A DNA stretch of 64,000 bases from Blattamonas nauphoetae (lineage: Eukaryota; Preaxostyla; Oxymonadida), in NCBI GenBank assembly GCA_033064195.1, contig JARBJD010000266.1:40767-104766 (forward strand), in the 5' to 3' direction. The notes under the pieces are model-generated. The model was not told where the DNA came from. It saw only the letters and a list, made by a program, of their open reading frames with translations, and searched no databases. Positions 33,419 to 44,990 of the stretch are shown here, in pieces. A program made the translations under genes and the position numbers. The stretch's first letter is position 1, and each line of letters opens with the position of its first letter.

Positions 33419-36400
33419 ATGTCATCAAGCTTACCGGACACATCTTATCTGAATTCCGTGGGATTTTCACTTCAATCTTCCAGACCAAGTGCGAATTCAA
33501 CCCATCCGAATCTATCATACAACACTCTGCCTGAATCCGCCGATAGACAATCCTCATCATCATCGCAATCAATCCTTCCACTTCTTACGTCTCACTATTT
33601 GCCGGATGTTGATGTGTCATTGTCGCCCCTGGTTCAAAACAGACGGCTGACAAAACTCTCCGATTACGTTGACGAAGCGATCGAAACCGGCCAACCTATT
33701 CCTTGGAACGTCTCACTTTTCCTTTTTTTTGATTATTTCATTTGTCTTTTTCTCGTTATAGACAATTATGGAATGGTTTGTTGAAGGAGTGATTGGATTG
33801 GATTCTCGATTGAAACATCGTCCTTGCCAATTTCCTCTCACCGCGGACGATATTATGATTGATGATTCTGGAACAATTCGGATCAGCTTGTTTTCTTATT
33901 CTCCTTCATTGAAATATTTCTCGTCCATTTCAGATCCATCGCAACTCTCTCCTCCCTCACCGCTCCCACCTGTCACTCCAACCTTCTCAGCTGATTTAAA
34001 GACCTTTTTAGACCTATTTAAGATTTTTTCCCATAAACTTCTCGATTCTCTTCTCGTCACACCTCATAACGTCATCACCCAAAAACGCGCCAAGACTATC
34101 GTGACGTTACTTCTCAACTCGTTTATCCAATCTGAAGATCTCAATACGGATGTTCCCCCTGATCAACTCTCTCATCTTGTCGAAAACACCATCACAATGG
34201 ACGCGTATAAGTCAAATCGAACAGACTCGTTTACGGACACAGTTTGGACGTTATTCTGCATAATTCTGGCTGAAATGGACTCATCTTGTGGCCAACAGAG
34301 GCACTCAGCCATTTTTGACCAAAATGGAGGCCCTTCTGAACGATCGACGAGACTTGTCCTCACAAATCTATACACAGCTCTTTCACCATCATCTCTCGCA
34401 GAAATAGAGAAAGAAATGAATTTTTTTCAATTTCTGGAGGAAAATTTGAACAAAGTACATCAAAATCAGGTATCTCACATTGCTTCTTCTCACTTGGAAC
34501 GTTTCACAGAAAGATATCTCCATCCTCCGAGACCCACTTTTCAAAGAGACACTTGCTCGACTCCAATCGAAATATCAAAAACGAATCATGACCAAAACCG
34601 ACCCTTTGCACTCAGTCTCGTCTTCACAAGGTGATGCTCTTCTATCCACGATACTGGGCGATGAAAACAGCCCACCCTTCGGACAAACTCCAGATGACGA
34701 GTCCATCGCAACGCAGGATGTCACATCGGAGTTTGCATCACTCCATCCATCCACTCACAGATCAGTCCAATCTGACGATTCGCAATCAACTTGTGTCAAC
34801 TCGGACCAATCCACCTCTGCCTCCATCACACTCCAAACAGAACTCCCTCCCTCTGAAGACACCGACCCTCTCTGGATCGAGTCAGCAAGCATCGTCACCC
34901 ACTCCCTGTCCACTCGTCTCCACTCTGCGGCAGACAGTGACGAAGCCATGGCGATCGTCAAGCTTCTCCACTCGCTCCAATCAGCTCCACCAATCGCCCA
35001 CACCATCACCGACCCCACCTTTCCGCTAGAAGCCTTCAATCTAGATGACTTGGAGGAAGATGAGACCTTCGATGTGACTGAACGATTCTCCGTGTCTCTC
35101 TTCGACGAGGATGATGAATCTCTGTTCAAGTCACTCTCACGTTGCAGTCGTGTGTGTGATCTTGTCCCGCCAGATCGTTTCATCGATGACATTCCTGCTT
35201 TTGTGGACATGCTCGTCTCATCGCTGGACTCAACCCACTCAATCACGGATGCTGCATCAAATATTCTCAACAAACTTCTTACCAAAACACTTAATATCAA
35301 CGACTTTATCCAAAACCACTGGAAGAAACTCCGAACAGCCTTTCAAGATGGGTCCCACGGGGCTCACGTCGCTCTGCTGCACGTGATTATGTTGTACGCA
35401 TCCAATCGAAATGGCGTGCAGTCAGCTTATCCATCTCTGTACCAGGATTTTGACTTGGAAGGAATCGTTTCAGCCGACCTGCCACTTTCATCGTTACTCG
35501 TGGCAATCAGCGCTCTCGTCTGCGTCAAAATGGTTTTATCACAATCCTACGACCGCAATTATGTTAACTCTCTTTTCCTGTCATTTGAAAAGAAACAGCA
35601 TGCTTTAGCCAGAATAAAACAATTTCTGATTGACGGATCGATGGACCACAATGGTCAGTTCAAATCAACACTCATCACTTTTTGTCTCATTCTGTCGCTT
35701 CACATTGGTCTACCACTCCAACCAGATCTCTTCGATTACATCCTAAACTACCCAAACCTCCACAGCACACTCGTCGAAACCCACACTCATCCATTTCTTC
35801 TTCTCAGCCACACATCGATCAATCATCATGCACAGAAACAGAAAGCCTTTCTCATGCAACTCCTTCTTGAGAGAACTCTTCGCTCTGATCCAAACACCTT
35901 CTTCCTCGTTGATAATTCACAGAAGGAGGACTTGTTCTCTGACCATATCCTTACACCATTTGTTGGTCTTCATTCACTCTTTCTTCGGGAGATCCATCTC
36001 CAGCCAATGGACACGAGTCAACTATATTCCATGAAATCGATCTTTCAATTTGCACTTTATTCTACGACATTTTGGACAGATCAATTAATTATTTATGCTC
36101 TATATCCTCCTCCACTCGTCATTCAATTCTTTTCTCAATCAATTGTCGACTTTCCACCTTTCAACCTGTCTGAATCAATCCTTTATAGCTTCTTGTTCTC
36201 GTTCCTAACAACATGTGGACCATTCGGTGAGAGCCGCACTCTCTCATCACTCTTCAGTTATCTCATCAACACAATACCCATCAACGAACATGAACAAAAA
36301 AAGTACATAAAGAGTTCACTGTTAACTGTTGTCATCGCACTCCATTGGTTCAGCCTTCCACTTTCATTCAAATCCCCTTTCCTCCTCCTCCCACACATCA

Positions 36401-36950
36401 TCTCTCACTTTCCTGACCTCGCACAAAACATCGATCCTTGGGATCTCCAACAAAGATCGGATATACAAGTCTCAATTCTCTTATCAGCCACCGCGACAAC
36501 GAAGAACGATATCGTTGTTCATGTTTCTGAGCTGGCCATCACATTGGGATTGCTCTATCCCATTCTCGACACTTCTTGTATGTCATTGTTTGGTTTTGAT
36601 TCCTCCTTTCAGCTGCCTCTGTCTACTCTCGCTGTGGATTGACAACGCGATTATGCAATCTGCTGATGTTTGTTTCTTTCGTTTCTGACTTCTCCAGATC
36701 GCCTGTTCCTTCAGTTGTGTCACTTGTTCTCGCGTTTCTGGCCAGACTTGTTCGTTTGAGTGATGAAGAAGGGAAGATGGAGATGGTTCAGTTGGGAGTG
36801 ATTGATTGTGTCGTCGTGGCTGTCTCTCAGTCATCGTTTTTGGAGGACTACGAAAATGGGATTGCACTGATTGGTGATCTTCTCCGAGCTGTTCGACAAG
36901 ACGAGCAGAGTCAACGAATGACTCTCTTCGATTTCGCTCCCATCATCTGA
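33419..36950 (+). CDS. Armadillo-like large protein, intact paralogue of the split gene
   Basis: Five exons (33419-33709, 33762-34469, 34510-36577, 36613-36667, 36698-36950) join in phase to 1,124 residues. Introns are 52, 40, 35 and 30 nt, all GT-AG. The N-terminus is Ser/Pro-rich. A helical region follows (TADDIMIDDSGTIRISLF, DTVWTLFCIILAEMDSSC), then a Ser/Thr-rich linker, and from about residue 560 a helical solenoid-like part (IPAFVDMLVSSLDSTHSITD, AFLMQLLLERTLRSDP). The C-terminus has EDYENGIALIGDLLRAV, a motif repeated in protist armadillo-like families. No enzyme motif is seen. It may be a scaffold, but this is unproven. The stretch TADDIMIDDSGTIRIS resembles the DxK...D-x-N/DFG-proximal wording of pseudokinases only loosely, so I do not assign it. 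It is the reference for reading the wreck at 1,600-21,361. Confidence 0.85.
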
Positions 36951-37218
36951 TCTCTGCCACTCACTCACGATCACCGAGAACGACCACCGAAATATCCAGT
37001 CGAGTTCACTGGTCAAGTTTTGAGAATTACTGTCCTTCAGTTCCTCGTCAATTCTCTCGTCTCCCTCGCATTTATCCTTTTCTCGCATTTGTCACGATGT
37101 CGAGAGATCTGTTTAGTGTACATCATGTTTTTTCTGAACGGTAGATCGACGAAGGAGATTCATTCTCAGATTGGCCAATCTCAAATTGAAAGTGTGAGAC
37201 CCCATTATTCACTTTCAG

Positions 37219-39035
37219 ATGACAACTCACCAGGATTTCTCACTTCCAGGTATGTTATTGTGGTTTCTAATACTATAATTGCCTAGAATATTGGGAACAA
37301 GTGTATTCATCAGGGAAGGAAGTCTTTGACTTCTATTTGCGATTCGAACATCTTGCCGAACTATTTTCGCGATATCTGAAAGAAAATTCGTCGATCCTAT
37401 ATGCTGGATGTGGTACTTCTGGTCTGATTGAATCATAATCTTCATCTTTTTCGAATCGACTTCATTTTTTGACCTCAGCCATTGGATTTGAGCTTTTCTC
37501 AAAAGGACACACCAATGTGACCTGCTATGATTCGAATGCAGAACTAATCAATCATCTGCAACTTGAAGCTCAAGAATTAGATATTCCCATCAATTGTTTG
37601 CCCTTATTCACCGTTATTCATCACTTCTCAATCATACAAGACGACACCGTTGATCTCCTGACATTTGAGAATCCAGAAGGCAAAAAATTCGACATTATTC
37701 TCGATAAAGGTTGATTCTATTATCTCCATCATATTACGTTCCTTTACTCTCTCAGCAACCCTCGATTGTATCCTCTGCTCGTCGAACCACGCAGCGTCAT
37801 CCAAACAGTATCTCTCAACCATACGCTCCCTCTTAGGTGCTGGTGGTGTTTTCATTTGTATCTCACACGGGTCTTCCGAGTTTCGAAACGAAGTTTTCGA
37901 AAATAATGATTATGCGTGGGATCTTCTGTCGGAGACTATTTCAACAGATAATGGCACAAACTACTTTATTTATATCCTCACAGCTCGAGACGATTCACCA
38001 CCAACTGGGGAAGCCGAACCAAATCTTGAAACCGCAAGTGTTCATGATGATCCTGTTCCCGAAACCGATGTTCAAGATCCAATCTCCCAACCACAGGAGG
38101 AAGAAGATATTCCTGAACCACCTCCAGACGAGCAAGCGGATGGCGAGATCGAACTCGACGTCGAAGTTGAAAATCCCGTCCAGGAGCCAGAACAGGAGAC
38201 CGACGAAAAAACGCCTGAGGATGAACCACCGGTTGCAGAGGATGCTGCTGATGTTGAAATTGACGAGTCAGCTGCTCCACCACCCGACGAAGAGCTTCAC
38301 GAAGAAGATCCTCCACTCCCTGACTCTGACAATGAGGAAGTAAAGGAAGATGAAGAAAAGGCACCTGAACCTCCAGCAGAAGAAGATGTTCCTCCCCCTG
38401 AAGTTGAAGACGAACAGGAGGTCGAGATTCCACTTGAAGATGATGGAACTGAAATTGCATTGGACACGGAGCAGGGTGAGGAAGCAGACATCTCAGAACA
38501 TCTTCCGGATGATCCAGAAGTACCAGAAGAACCAATTGAGGAGACACCTCAGGAAGAACCAGCGATGGATGATTTGGACCAAAATGAACCAGATCCTGAA
38601 GAGATCCCCCCAGAAATTGAACCTCCAACCGACACTCCCCCAGAATCCGGGGATAACCAAGAAGAAACACTTGAGCTGGATGACGAGCCTGATACAGCAC
38701 CGCCGCCCGAGGAAGAGGCCCCACAAGAAACACATCAAACATCTGAGCCTGAGCCAGCGCCAGTGTCTGAACCTGCCACTGAGCAGTCCTCGAATCCTGT
38801 TCAACAGTCCTCAGACGAGCTGGATATGGAAGAACCACCATCTTCCGACTTCTCGCAGAATCCAAATCATTACCAAAGCGTTGCTTCAATCGCCCCTGTT
38901 GTTGTGTCTGAAGGTGTCCCTCTCGGAGATGACTTTAATCCAAATGCTAGCTCGTCTTTTGATGAGTTTGATGAAATGGGGGGAGTCGGTGGATCAACTG
39001 GACAAGATGCTTGGCTAATGGGGGATAATTATTGA
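37219..39035 (+). CDS. METTL13-like SAM methyltransferase with long acidic tail
   Basis: Four exons (37219-37249, 37287-37421, 37479-37709, 37756-39035) give 558 residues; introns are 37, 57 and 46 nt. The start MTTHQDFSLPEYWEQVYSSG matches the N-terminus of the METTL13/EEF1AKMT4 group (a YWE.. box). Motif I is LYAGCGTSAIGFELFSKG, the acidic residue closing strand 2 lies in VTCYDS, and the family signature appears as FDIILDKATLDCILCS. The last strands are GAGGVFICISHGS. These enzymes methylate lysines or the N-terminus of elongation factor 1A; the substrate here is inferred from the family. From about residue 225 to 500 there is an unusual low-complexity tail of Glu, Asp and Pro repeats, absent from METTL13. 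The C-terminus ends DAWLMGDNY. The next gene starts only 75 bp later. Confidence 0.85.
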
Positions 39036-39110
39036 TCGTTTTGATGTTTCTAGATGTTTTCACTTTTCTTTCATTCAGAAAAATAGTTGCAATGGTGATG
39101 AAACAAAACA

Positions 39111-39926
39111 ATGAACCCAACAACAACTATTCCCATAATTTTGCGACCAATGACCCTGTCTCCGCCACTATTACCTCCACCATCCATCCAGACTCACATC
39201 GAAGGGAAGACGTGCATACGAGATACCATGGGCAGTACTCCGGCACAAGTATACAAATATAGCGATGGTTCGACGACACTTTTTCTGAAAGTTTCGCCAC
39301 GCTCAGAAAAAGGCAAGCGGGAATACGACGTTCTAAAATGGTTAGAAGACAAACTCCCCGTTCCAAGGGTGATAGAATTTGAGGAAACAAATGACTTCTC
39401 ATGGTTACTTATGACTGCAGTTCAAGGTGAGATGATGTGCAACGATATAGGCATCACAGAACCAAAAGAATTAACTTTTAGCATTCTAGCCGATGCTGTG
39501 AAGCTACTTCGTAGTGTTGACATCACTTCCTGTCCCTTTGATCGGACGATCGCGACACTAAAAACCGAAGTCGACGACTATGCTAAGGAAGGCAAAATAA
39601 CCCCCGACACAGTTCAAACACTCTTCAACAAACCTCCAACCGAAGAATTAGTCTTCTCTCATGGAGATTGCTGCCTTCCAAATATCCTCATGCATCAGGG
39701 CATTCTTTCGGGATTTATCGATCTTGGCGATGCTGGCGTCGCAGACAAATGGGCAGACCTTTCCCAAGTTGTGGCATCGATCAAAAGGAATGGTGGAGAT
39801 CAACGTGATATTGATCTGTTCTTTGAATATTTGAACGAGACGCCGGATTGGGAAAAGATGCAGTTTTTCCGGGATATTGAACACGCCGTCCATGCCGTAA
39901 TCAATCAAGAAAGGGCCATGAATTGA
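39111..39926 (+). CDS. APH(3')-like aminoglycoside phosphotransferase, bacterial type
   Basis: An intronless frame of 271 residues resembling APH(3')-III class enzymes, which transfer phosphate from ATP to the 3' hydroxyl of aminoglycosides. Visible features are an N-lobe TPAQVYKYSDGSTTLFLKVS with the ATP-binding lysine near 60, the segment WLEDKLPVPRVIEFEE, the catalytic loop FSHGDCCLPNILM (Asp186, Asn191), and the metal-binding DLG in SGFIDLGDAGVADKWADL (Asp204), followed by FFEYLNETPDWEKMQFF. Everything needed for catalysis is present. The true start may be a downstream Met (the first 30 residues are Pro/Thr-rich and unlike the family). A eukaryotic neighbourhood on both sides argues for transfer from bacteria rather than contamination, provided the assembly is right. 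The natural substrate is unknown. Confidence 0.88.
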   Translation: MNPTTTIPIILRPMTLSPPLLPPPSIQTHIEGKTCIRDTMGSTPAQVYKYSDGSTTLFLKVSPRSEKGKREYDVLKWLEDKLPVPRVIEFEETNDFSWLLMTAVQGEMMCNDIGITEPKELTFSILADAVKLLRSVDITSCPFDRTIATLKTEVDDYAKEGKITPDTVQTLFNKPPTEELVFSHGDCCLPNILMHQGILSGFIDLGDAGVADKWADLSQVVASIKRNGGDQRDIDLFFEYLNETPDWEKMQFFRDIEHAVHAVINQERAMN

Positions 39927-40025
39927 GTGAAACTGTTCAATAATTTATCCTCACACAGGTTTAATTGATTTGAGATAGAAGATTTCTTTTCCTTTGGGTG
40001 AGATTTTTCGGATCATGCCCATAGA

Positions 40026-40310
40026 ATGCTCTTCCTCATGTTCTGTCTTCTCTGCAGAATTATATGCGGCATTTCATTCCCGTTCTCTCTCTTTTCGTCG
40101 ACTGAACATGTTCACAGTCTTGTTTTTGATACCAATATATTCAAACCAGTGACGATCCAGAACAAAAAAGTCTCTCTCCCCAATTTCATGAATCAACCAC
40201 TGATTGTCGACCTGGACACAACCCTGTTCACGGTCACAAATTCAACATTGCACCTCAGCGATCATATCTATGTGTCTAATTCTCCATTTCCAACCATCGC
40301 GAATCTGTCA
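40026..40310 (+). pseudogene. 5' part of a beta-helix membrane protein gene, cut by a 10.8-kb insertion
   Basis: It encodes a signal peptide (MLFLMFCLLCRIICGISFPF) and then VTIQNKKVSLPNFMNQPLIV and HLSDHIYVSNSPFPTIANLS, nearly identical to the gene at 23,495. The reading stops at the insertion point after ...TIANLS. The remainder resumes at 51,092 with SENSFASL. Only three bases (TCA) are duplicated, so the two parts were one gene before the insertion. Confidence 0.87.
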
Positions 40311-40416
40311 TAGTCGCGTGTAAAACCCGGACTTGTTGATGAAACCGAACGAATCTCATGGTCCATCAGAAATGACTTCCTTCAATTATGATGTTAAGCG
40401 GACGGACAAGAGGCCA

Positions 40417-40910
40417 AATCTGTAGGACAGAGGACAGAGGTCCTGTCCGATTCAGAAAGACACCTTTATCTGCCTCTATTTCGTCTGAATTCATCTTCTC
40501 TCTGCGCGTCAAACATTCTTTGTCTCCATTCGGACCTGTTCAATGCCAGAGAATGCCTCAAAACGACTATTGGAATGTATATTTTTTGCTTGGCCTTTTT
40601 CTGACACTATAGTGGAGTTTTTCATTCAAAACTCGTTCATCCCCATCTAAAATTGTTGAAAAGGGTGTGAAAGTGCGTAAAACCCGGTTTGGTGGCGAAT
40701 TTCGAGCTTCCGGGGTTCTGTCCTACAAACTCCTAATTAGGAGTTTACAGGACGATCGGCCCAAGAGAGGACAGAGTAGGACAAAATCGGACAAGCACCT
40801 TATATTCACACTGTAGATTTCTCTCAATTAGTTCATCCAACTTCTGTGCTTATCTCAAAACAGGACAAATCGGACATGTCCTGTCCTGTCCTGTCCTATG
40901 ATCTGATCAT
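40417..40910. repeat. Cluster of GGACAG/CTGTCC motifs with a palindrome
   Basis: Motifs such as TAGGACAGAGGACAG (about 40,428) and the tandem TGTCCTGTCCTGTCCTGTCC (about 40,878-40,898) face each other. A near-perfect hairpin with centre CTCCTAATTAGGAG lies at 40,720-40,753. These look like subterminal repeats of one or more transposons, but I could not fix ends or a duplication. Confidence 0.5.
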
Positions 40911-41179
40911 CTTCCCCATGTCAGGTTGTCATCAGCAGCTCTTTTCTTTCTGGACATCTCATACCGTGATTTGAAGTCGGTTCTCCATTCAACACTTCTA
41001 TTGTCTGGAAATGACTCTTTTTTATCACCATTGAAGCAAGATTTATCGAGATCGACGCGACTCGGCATTTCCTCTTCTCTTCTCTGACAATGATTACAAA
41101 CTCAGCTGATAGATGCATCTCGTACAATATCAGTTTGTGTTTCCATTGTTTTTCCTCTTTTTTCCGTTCACTTCTCTTC

Positions 41180-42628
41180 ATTAGTCTGGAATGGATGACT
41201 TGTTCAAATCCAGATTCGATCTGGACCGAAAGGAAGGAGATATTGATGATTCAGTATCTCAGTATGCCTCTCCATTGTTTCGACCCTCATCTTTTTCTAT
41301 TTCCCTTTCTTGATTTGGAATAGATGTCTTGATCACACTTCACAGACCAAAAAGGCATCTTCAACACTCTTGTCTTGTTGACCAACGTGGCCATTTCCAT
41401 CCTCATTATGTTCCTCAGACGATTCCCCCAATATCTAACCGTTACTTGCCTCGCACTATCTCTCCTCCTCTTCAGGTACTCCTTCTTCATGCTCCCATTC
41501 TTCACAGACATGACCAACGCATTTCCACAGCAATGTGTGCTGATATCGCAGTCTTTCATCTCATTGGAATGACATGTTCATTCGTTGGCAATGACAAGAC
41601 GCGGCTGAATACCATCATGTGGATCGTTTGGGCGCTCGCCTTTCTCGGCGTTTCCATGGGTGTGTTCTTCCTCTCTCGCACGTTTTCCAGCTCAAAATGG
41701 ACTGTTATACCGAATGAACCAATTCCCGTCCTCCGTAACAGGTTCCTGATGAGACTCCAGCGATCCTGTCCAGCACACACTGATCTCCCCGAAAGTTCAA
41801 AAATACCCTATTTCCCAAGCCACAGCTATGAAGACCACAACAAAATGAGCGGTGAAGCAAGTAATGATCACGATACATCTGACAAACGGATTAACCATCG
41901 ATCGCCAACTCTAACTCCACAACTCTCTTTCGAGTGTGACGTTCGACACATATGTATACGGGACACGCAGCGAAGTCGAGATGGATGAAATGGGAAATGT
42001 ACAATATCAAATACTTACTCTTAAAGTGGATGATCCAACCAAGTCATCAGTGTCACTTGTCATCCCCACCCAACCCACTCCAAATGTCTCTTTCACACAT
42101 GCGATGTCCAATTCTCTCCATCATGTTCCAAATCCTTCAATAGTTGGGCCTTCACAAATCCAAACGAAGCCACCAACGGTCCACCCAGCATCTTCCCCCA
42201 CTCCTGTCATTCTCTCCGTCAACAACCAAAAATCACCCGCAAACTCCCACACAGCCAGTCCATTCGTGTCTGTATGTGATCCGAACTTTGTTTTTACTCA
42301 GCCAATCAACCACAATACGTCGAGACCTCCAACTTCAGGCCCCAATCTCCAGTCGAAGCTGTTGAGCGAACAACTCTCAAGGAAAGTTCCAAAATGCACA
42401 AGTACGAGTCCAGTGCAGGAAGCCATCAAATATTTCTCTGTTAAAGAACTTCGCAAGAATCGAGAGTGTGTGTCACTTCCAAACGATCAAGCAGACGGGA
42501 AAGAGGAGAGGCATTTCTCAACACTCTCTTCCATGACTCATACCGTCATTTCACTGAATGCCTCACTTGCCATTCACGAACAATTCACTCGGCCACTTCG
42601 AAACCGGCGACTGGGTGTTATGTATTGA
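41180..42628 (+). pseudogene. Remains of a multi-pass membrane protein gene
   Basis: Hydrophobic segments NTLVLLTNVAISILIMFLRR, YLTVTCLALSLLLF and TIMWIVWALAFLGVSMGVFF are followed by a Ser/Pro/Thr-rich hydrophilic tail to about 42,628. A 32-nt GT-AG intron joins the second helix to HDQRISTAMCADIAVFHLIG. A frame change near 41,940 leads into the tail, either through another intron or a break. The family is not recognised. It lies within the 10.8-kb TAG segment. Confidence 0.4.
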
Positions 42629-43022
42629 CGCGTCCTGCGCGATTGTCGAGGAAAGCGAAGCCACACCGAAAACATACAGCACCCTCACTCCACAGCAGCT
42701 GGCGAGGGAGAAGAAGAGTGGGCGTCCCACAACGCGAAGTTCAGACAATGCGAACGATCCCTTCAAGTCATGTGCGTATCGACTCATCTACCGCCGAGTG
42801 GAGACAGAGCTGGTCACGCAGGATGAGCTGACTGCAGTGAAGAGAGATTATGAGAGAAGCCTCGATCCTGCACAAGCGCCGAAGATGAATGAGAAGGAGG
42901 GAGGGAAGACAGATGGTATGGATGTGGAGGGAGGAGTTAAGAAAGCGGATGATGGGAAGGAAAAGGAGAACAGCGGAAAAGTGGAAGAGGAGGAAGAGAA
43001 GAAAAAGCGAAGGATAAAGTGA
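42558..43022 (+). pseudogene. Possible C-terminal piece of a ubiquitin-specific protease
   Basis: The sequence HFETGDWVLCIDASCAIVEE, then SCAYRLIYRRVETELVTQDE, resembles the end of USP48-like catalytic domains, where the G-H-(Y/F) motif precedes A-Y-M-L-V-Y-R. A Lys/Glu-rich tail follows. The catalytic Cys box is not seen upstream, so if the match is right this is only a fragment. It is within the 10.8-kb TAG segment. Confidence 0.35.
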
Positions 43023-43199
43023 AGTGCAGGAACGCCAAAACGACACAAAAGAAGATCACTGATTCCACTTTGATGACAACCTCGATGATGGTGTTGTAAC
43101 AAAATGCGGTGCATTTCCACCAAACTGATCTATCAAATGCGCTCCAAGAAATCTCGTTCAGGAGGGAACTTTGCTCTTTCTTCGTTTACAGGCGGCTTG

Positions 43200-44990
43200 C
43201 TGATCCAAAGATCAAATGAATAAAGAACGGCCGAGTGAAGAACACGAAAATAATGATAGATTCAGTGGAGTACGATGCTTCCCAGGCGACACTTGTCCAC
43301 AACACACCCTCCTCTGTCAGTTCGGACATGCTGCCCTTCTCCAACCACAACTTCCCCGTCAGAACACCCCGTCGCCCGCAAAGTGCTCGCACGTGCAGTT
43401 CGAGAGGCCACTTTCGGAAGCTTCACCAAACCGGAGTTGTCGTGGCTAACAATCGCAAATCACTTCCACCCACAAATTGCAACGAAGAGGAGAGTGGGGA
43501 GGTCGGTGTTGACCAGCGAGCAGCTTGTGAACGAAGAAAGAGAAAGGTCGGCGCAGGAAGGGGGGAGAGAGCGAGGGACTGGTGTCTGTCTCGCCATCTC
43601 GACCAGCACACATCCTCCACAGACAATCCTCCTTCCTCCTCTCTCGGACAGCGACAGAACAGTCGAGCAAGACACAAAACGGCAGTTCTTGATTGAGGTT
43701 GTGCAGCCAGCCATCTTCACCCGAATCAGACTCCCAAACTCTCTTCCACTGCATCCGACGAAGGCTGTGTCATCAACTGAAACGTCTCCGCGTGTGCTCC
43801 CCCACACAAACGCTCCGGCGTCGAACGATGTGGACGAGAACGACGACGAGGCGATGGAGATTCTGCTTCGGTCGCCACCAACAACCAGACTGGCCTCTCC
43901 AACGAAGGAGAGGGCGGATGTAACGAGGGCGACGGCGGAGAACGAAGACGATGAGCTGGCTGAGACGAGAGAGACGGAGAGGAGCGGACGATGAGATCGA
44001 ACACGATGTCAGAATCAGTCGAGATGATGACATCAGCGAGAACACAAATCGAACCGATCGTAGAGCAGAGAATGATGAAAACACAATTTGAGAAAAAAGT
44101 CAGTGTTTGGAGAGAGCGACACCATCGCATTCGGACCTGAAGAGATCGACGTTCCAGACTCGCTCGATTCGTCACTCACACTGCACAGCAACTCGCCGCT
44201 CGACCCACTCCCTCGAACGTGCACTGTCGTGGATGGTTGGGAAGACAACGAACAACTCCGCCCGATCGTCGCCTTCTTCACAATCTCAACTGTGAAGGGA
44301 CCAGCTTGTCCTTCCATGGATTCCAGGCAGCGATGAAGTGTTCAGAAGGGACTCGCGAATGTCCAGTCAGCGTCGTCGCTTCCGTTCTCTCCGACGGCAA
44401 TCACGTGCGACTTGAGGATGGGCAACAACGACATCTCATTCGACTCGCTGTCCATTCCCCACAAGTCCTCGTCTTCAGCTGTGTCAAACGATCCCGCCCA
44501 TCTGCTCGCCACAATCACTTCCGACAGATCCTTCGCAATGACGTACACGTGATGCCCACTTCGATCGGCGTGGTTGGCATCTGCACCAGTTCCGAAGACG
44601 GTGTCGATGAGCGAGTATTGCGATGAGCTCGTCCTTCCAAGCAGATCCATCCAGATCGCTCCTCCATTCAGCGACGACGAACACTTCTTGAATGTTGTCG
44701 ATTGGAGTGAGAGTGATCCAGTTGTCAGTGCAACGTTCAGTGCTCCTCCATTCGTGAACGATGAGAACGACGTGAAAGAACATGACGACACAGTCAATGA
44801 TCCTGTCGATGACACAGTCACAAACGATTGAGATGTCGATGATCCAGACCCAGTGAACATCAGATTAGACAGTGTCAGTTTGTTCGATGTCACAGAGATG
44901 AATCCAGTTGACGTAACTGTGATCGCGGTTGATGACGAAGAGGTTAGTGTAGCTGTCTCTGAAACTGTGATTGTCTATTCAAGCTCAGCC
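43200..44990 (-). pseudogene. Broken beta-helix protein gene inside the 10.8-kb segment
   Basis: Minus-strand frames read beta-helix-type repeats: TLSNLMFTGSGSSTSQSFVT, SCSFTSFSSFTNGGALNVAL, SLNGGAIWMDLLG, and further down SVDDTAFVGCSGREFGSLIR and TTSIKNCRFVSCSTVLS. The pieces lie in different frames with stops between them, too many to explain by introns alone. Apparent plus-strand frames over the same stretch are shadows of it. Confidence 0.65.

Noticed and set aside
37978-38889. A 303-residue minus-strand frame opposite the methyltransferase tail
   Set aside because: It is the complement of a Glu/Pro-rich repeat region, which is open on several frames by composition.
42466-42831. Alternative plus-strand frame over the USP-like piece
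   Set aside because: It overlaps the frame with the G-H and A-Y-R-L-I-Y-R motifs and has no features of its own.
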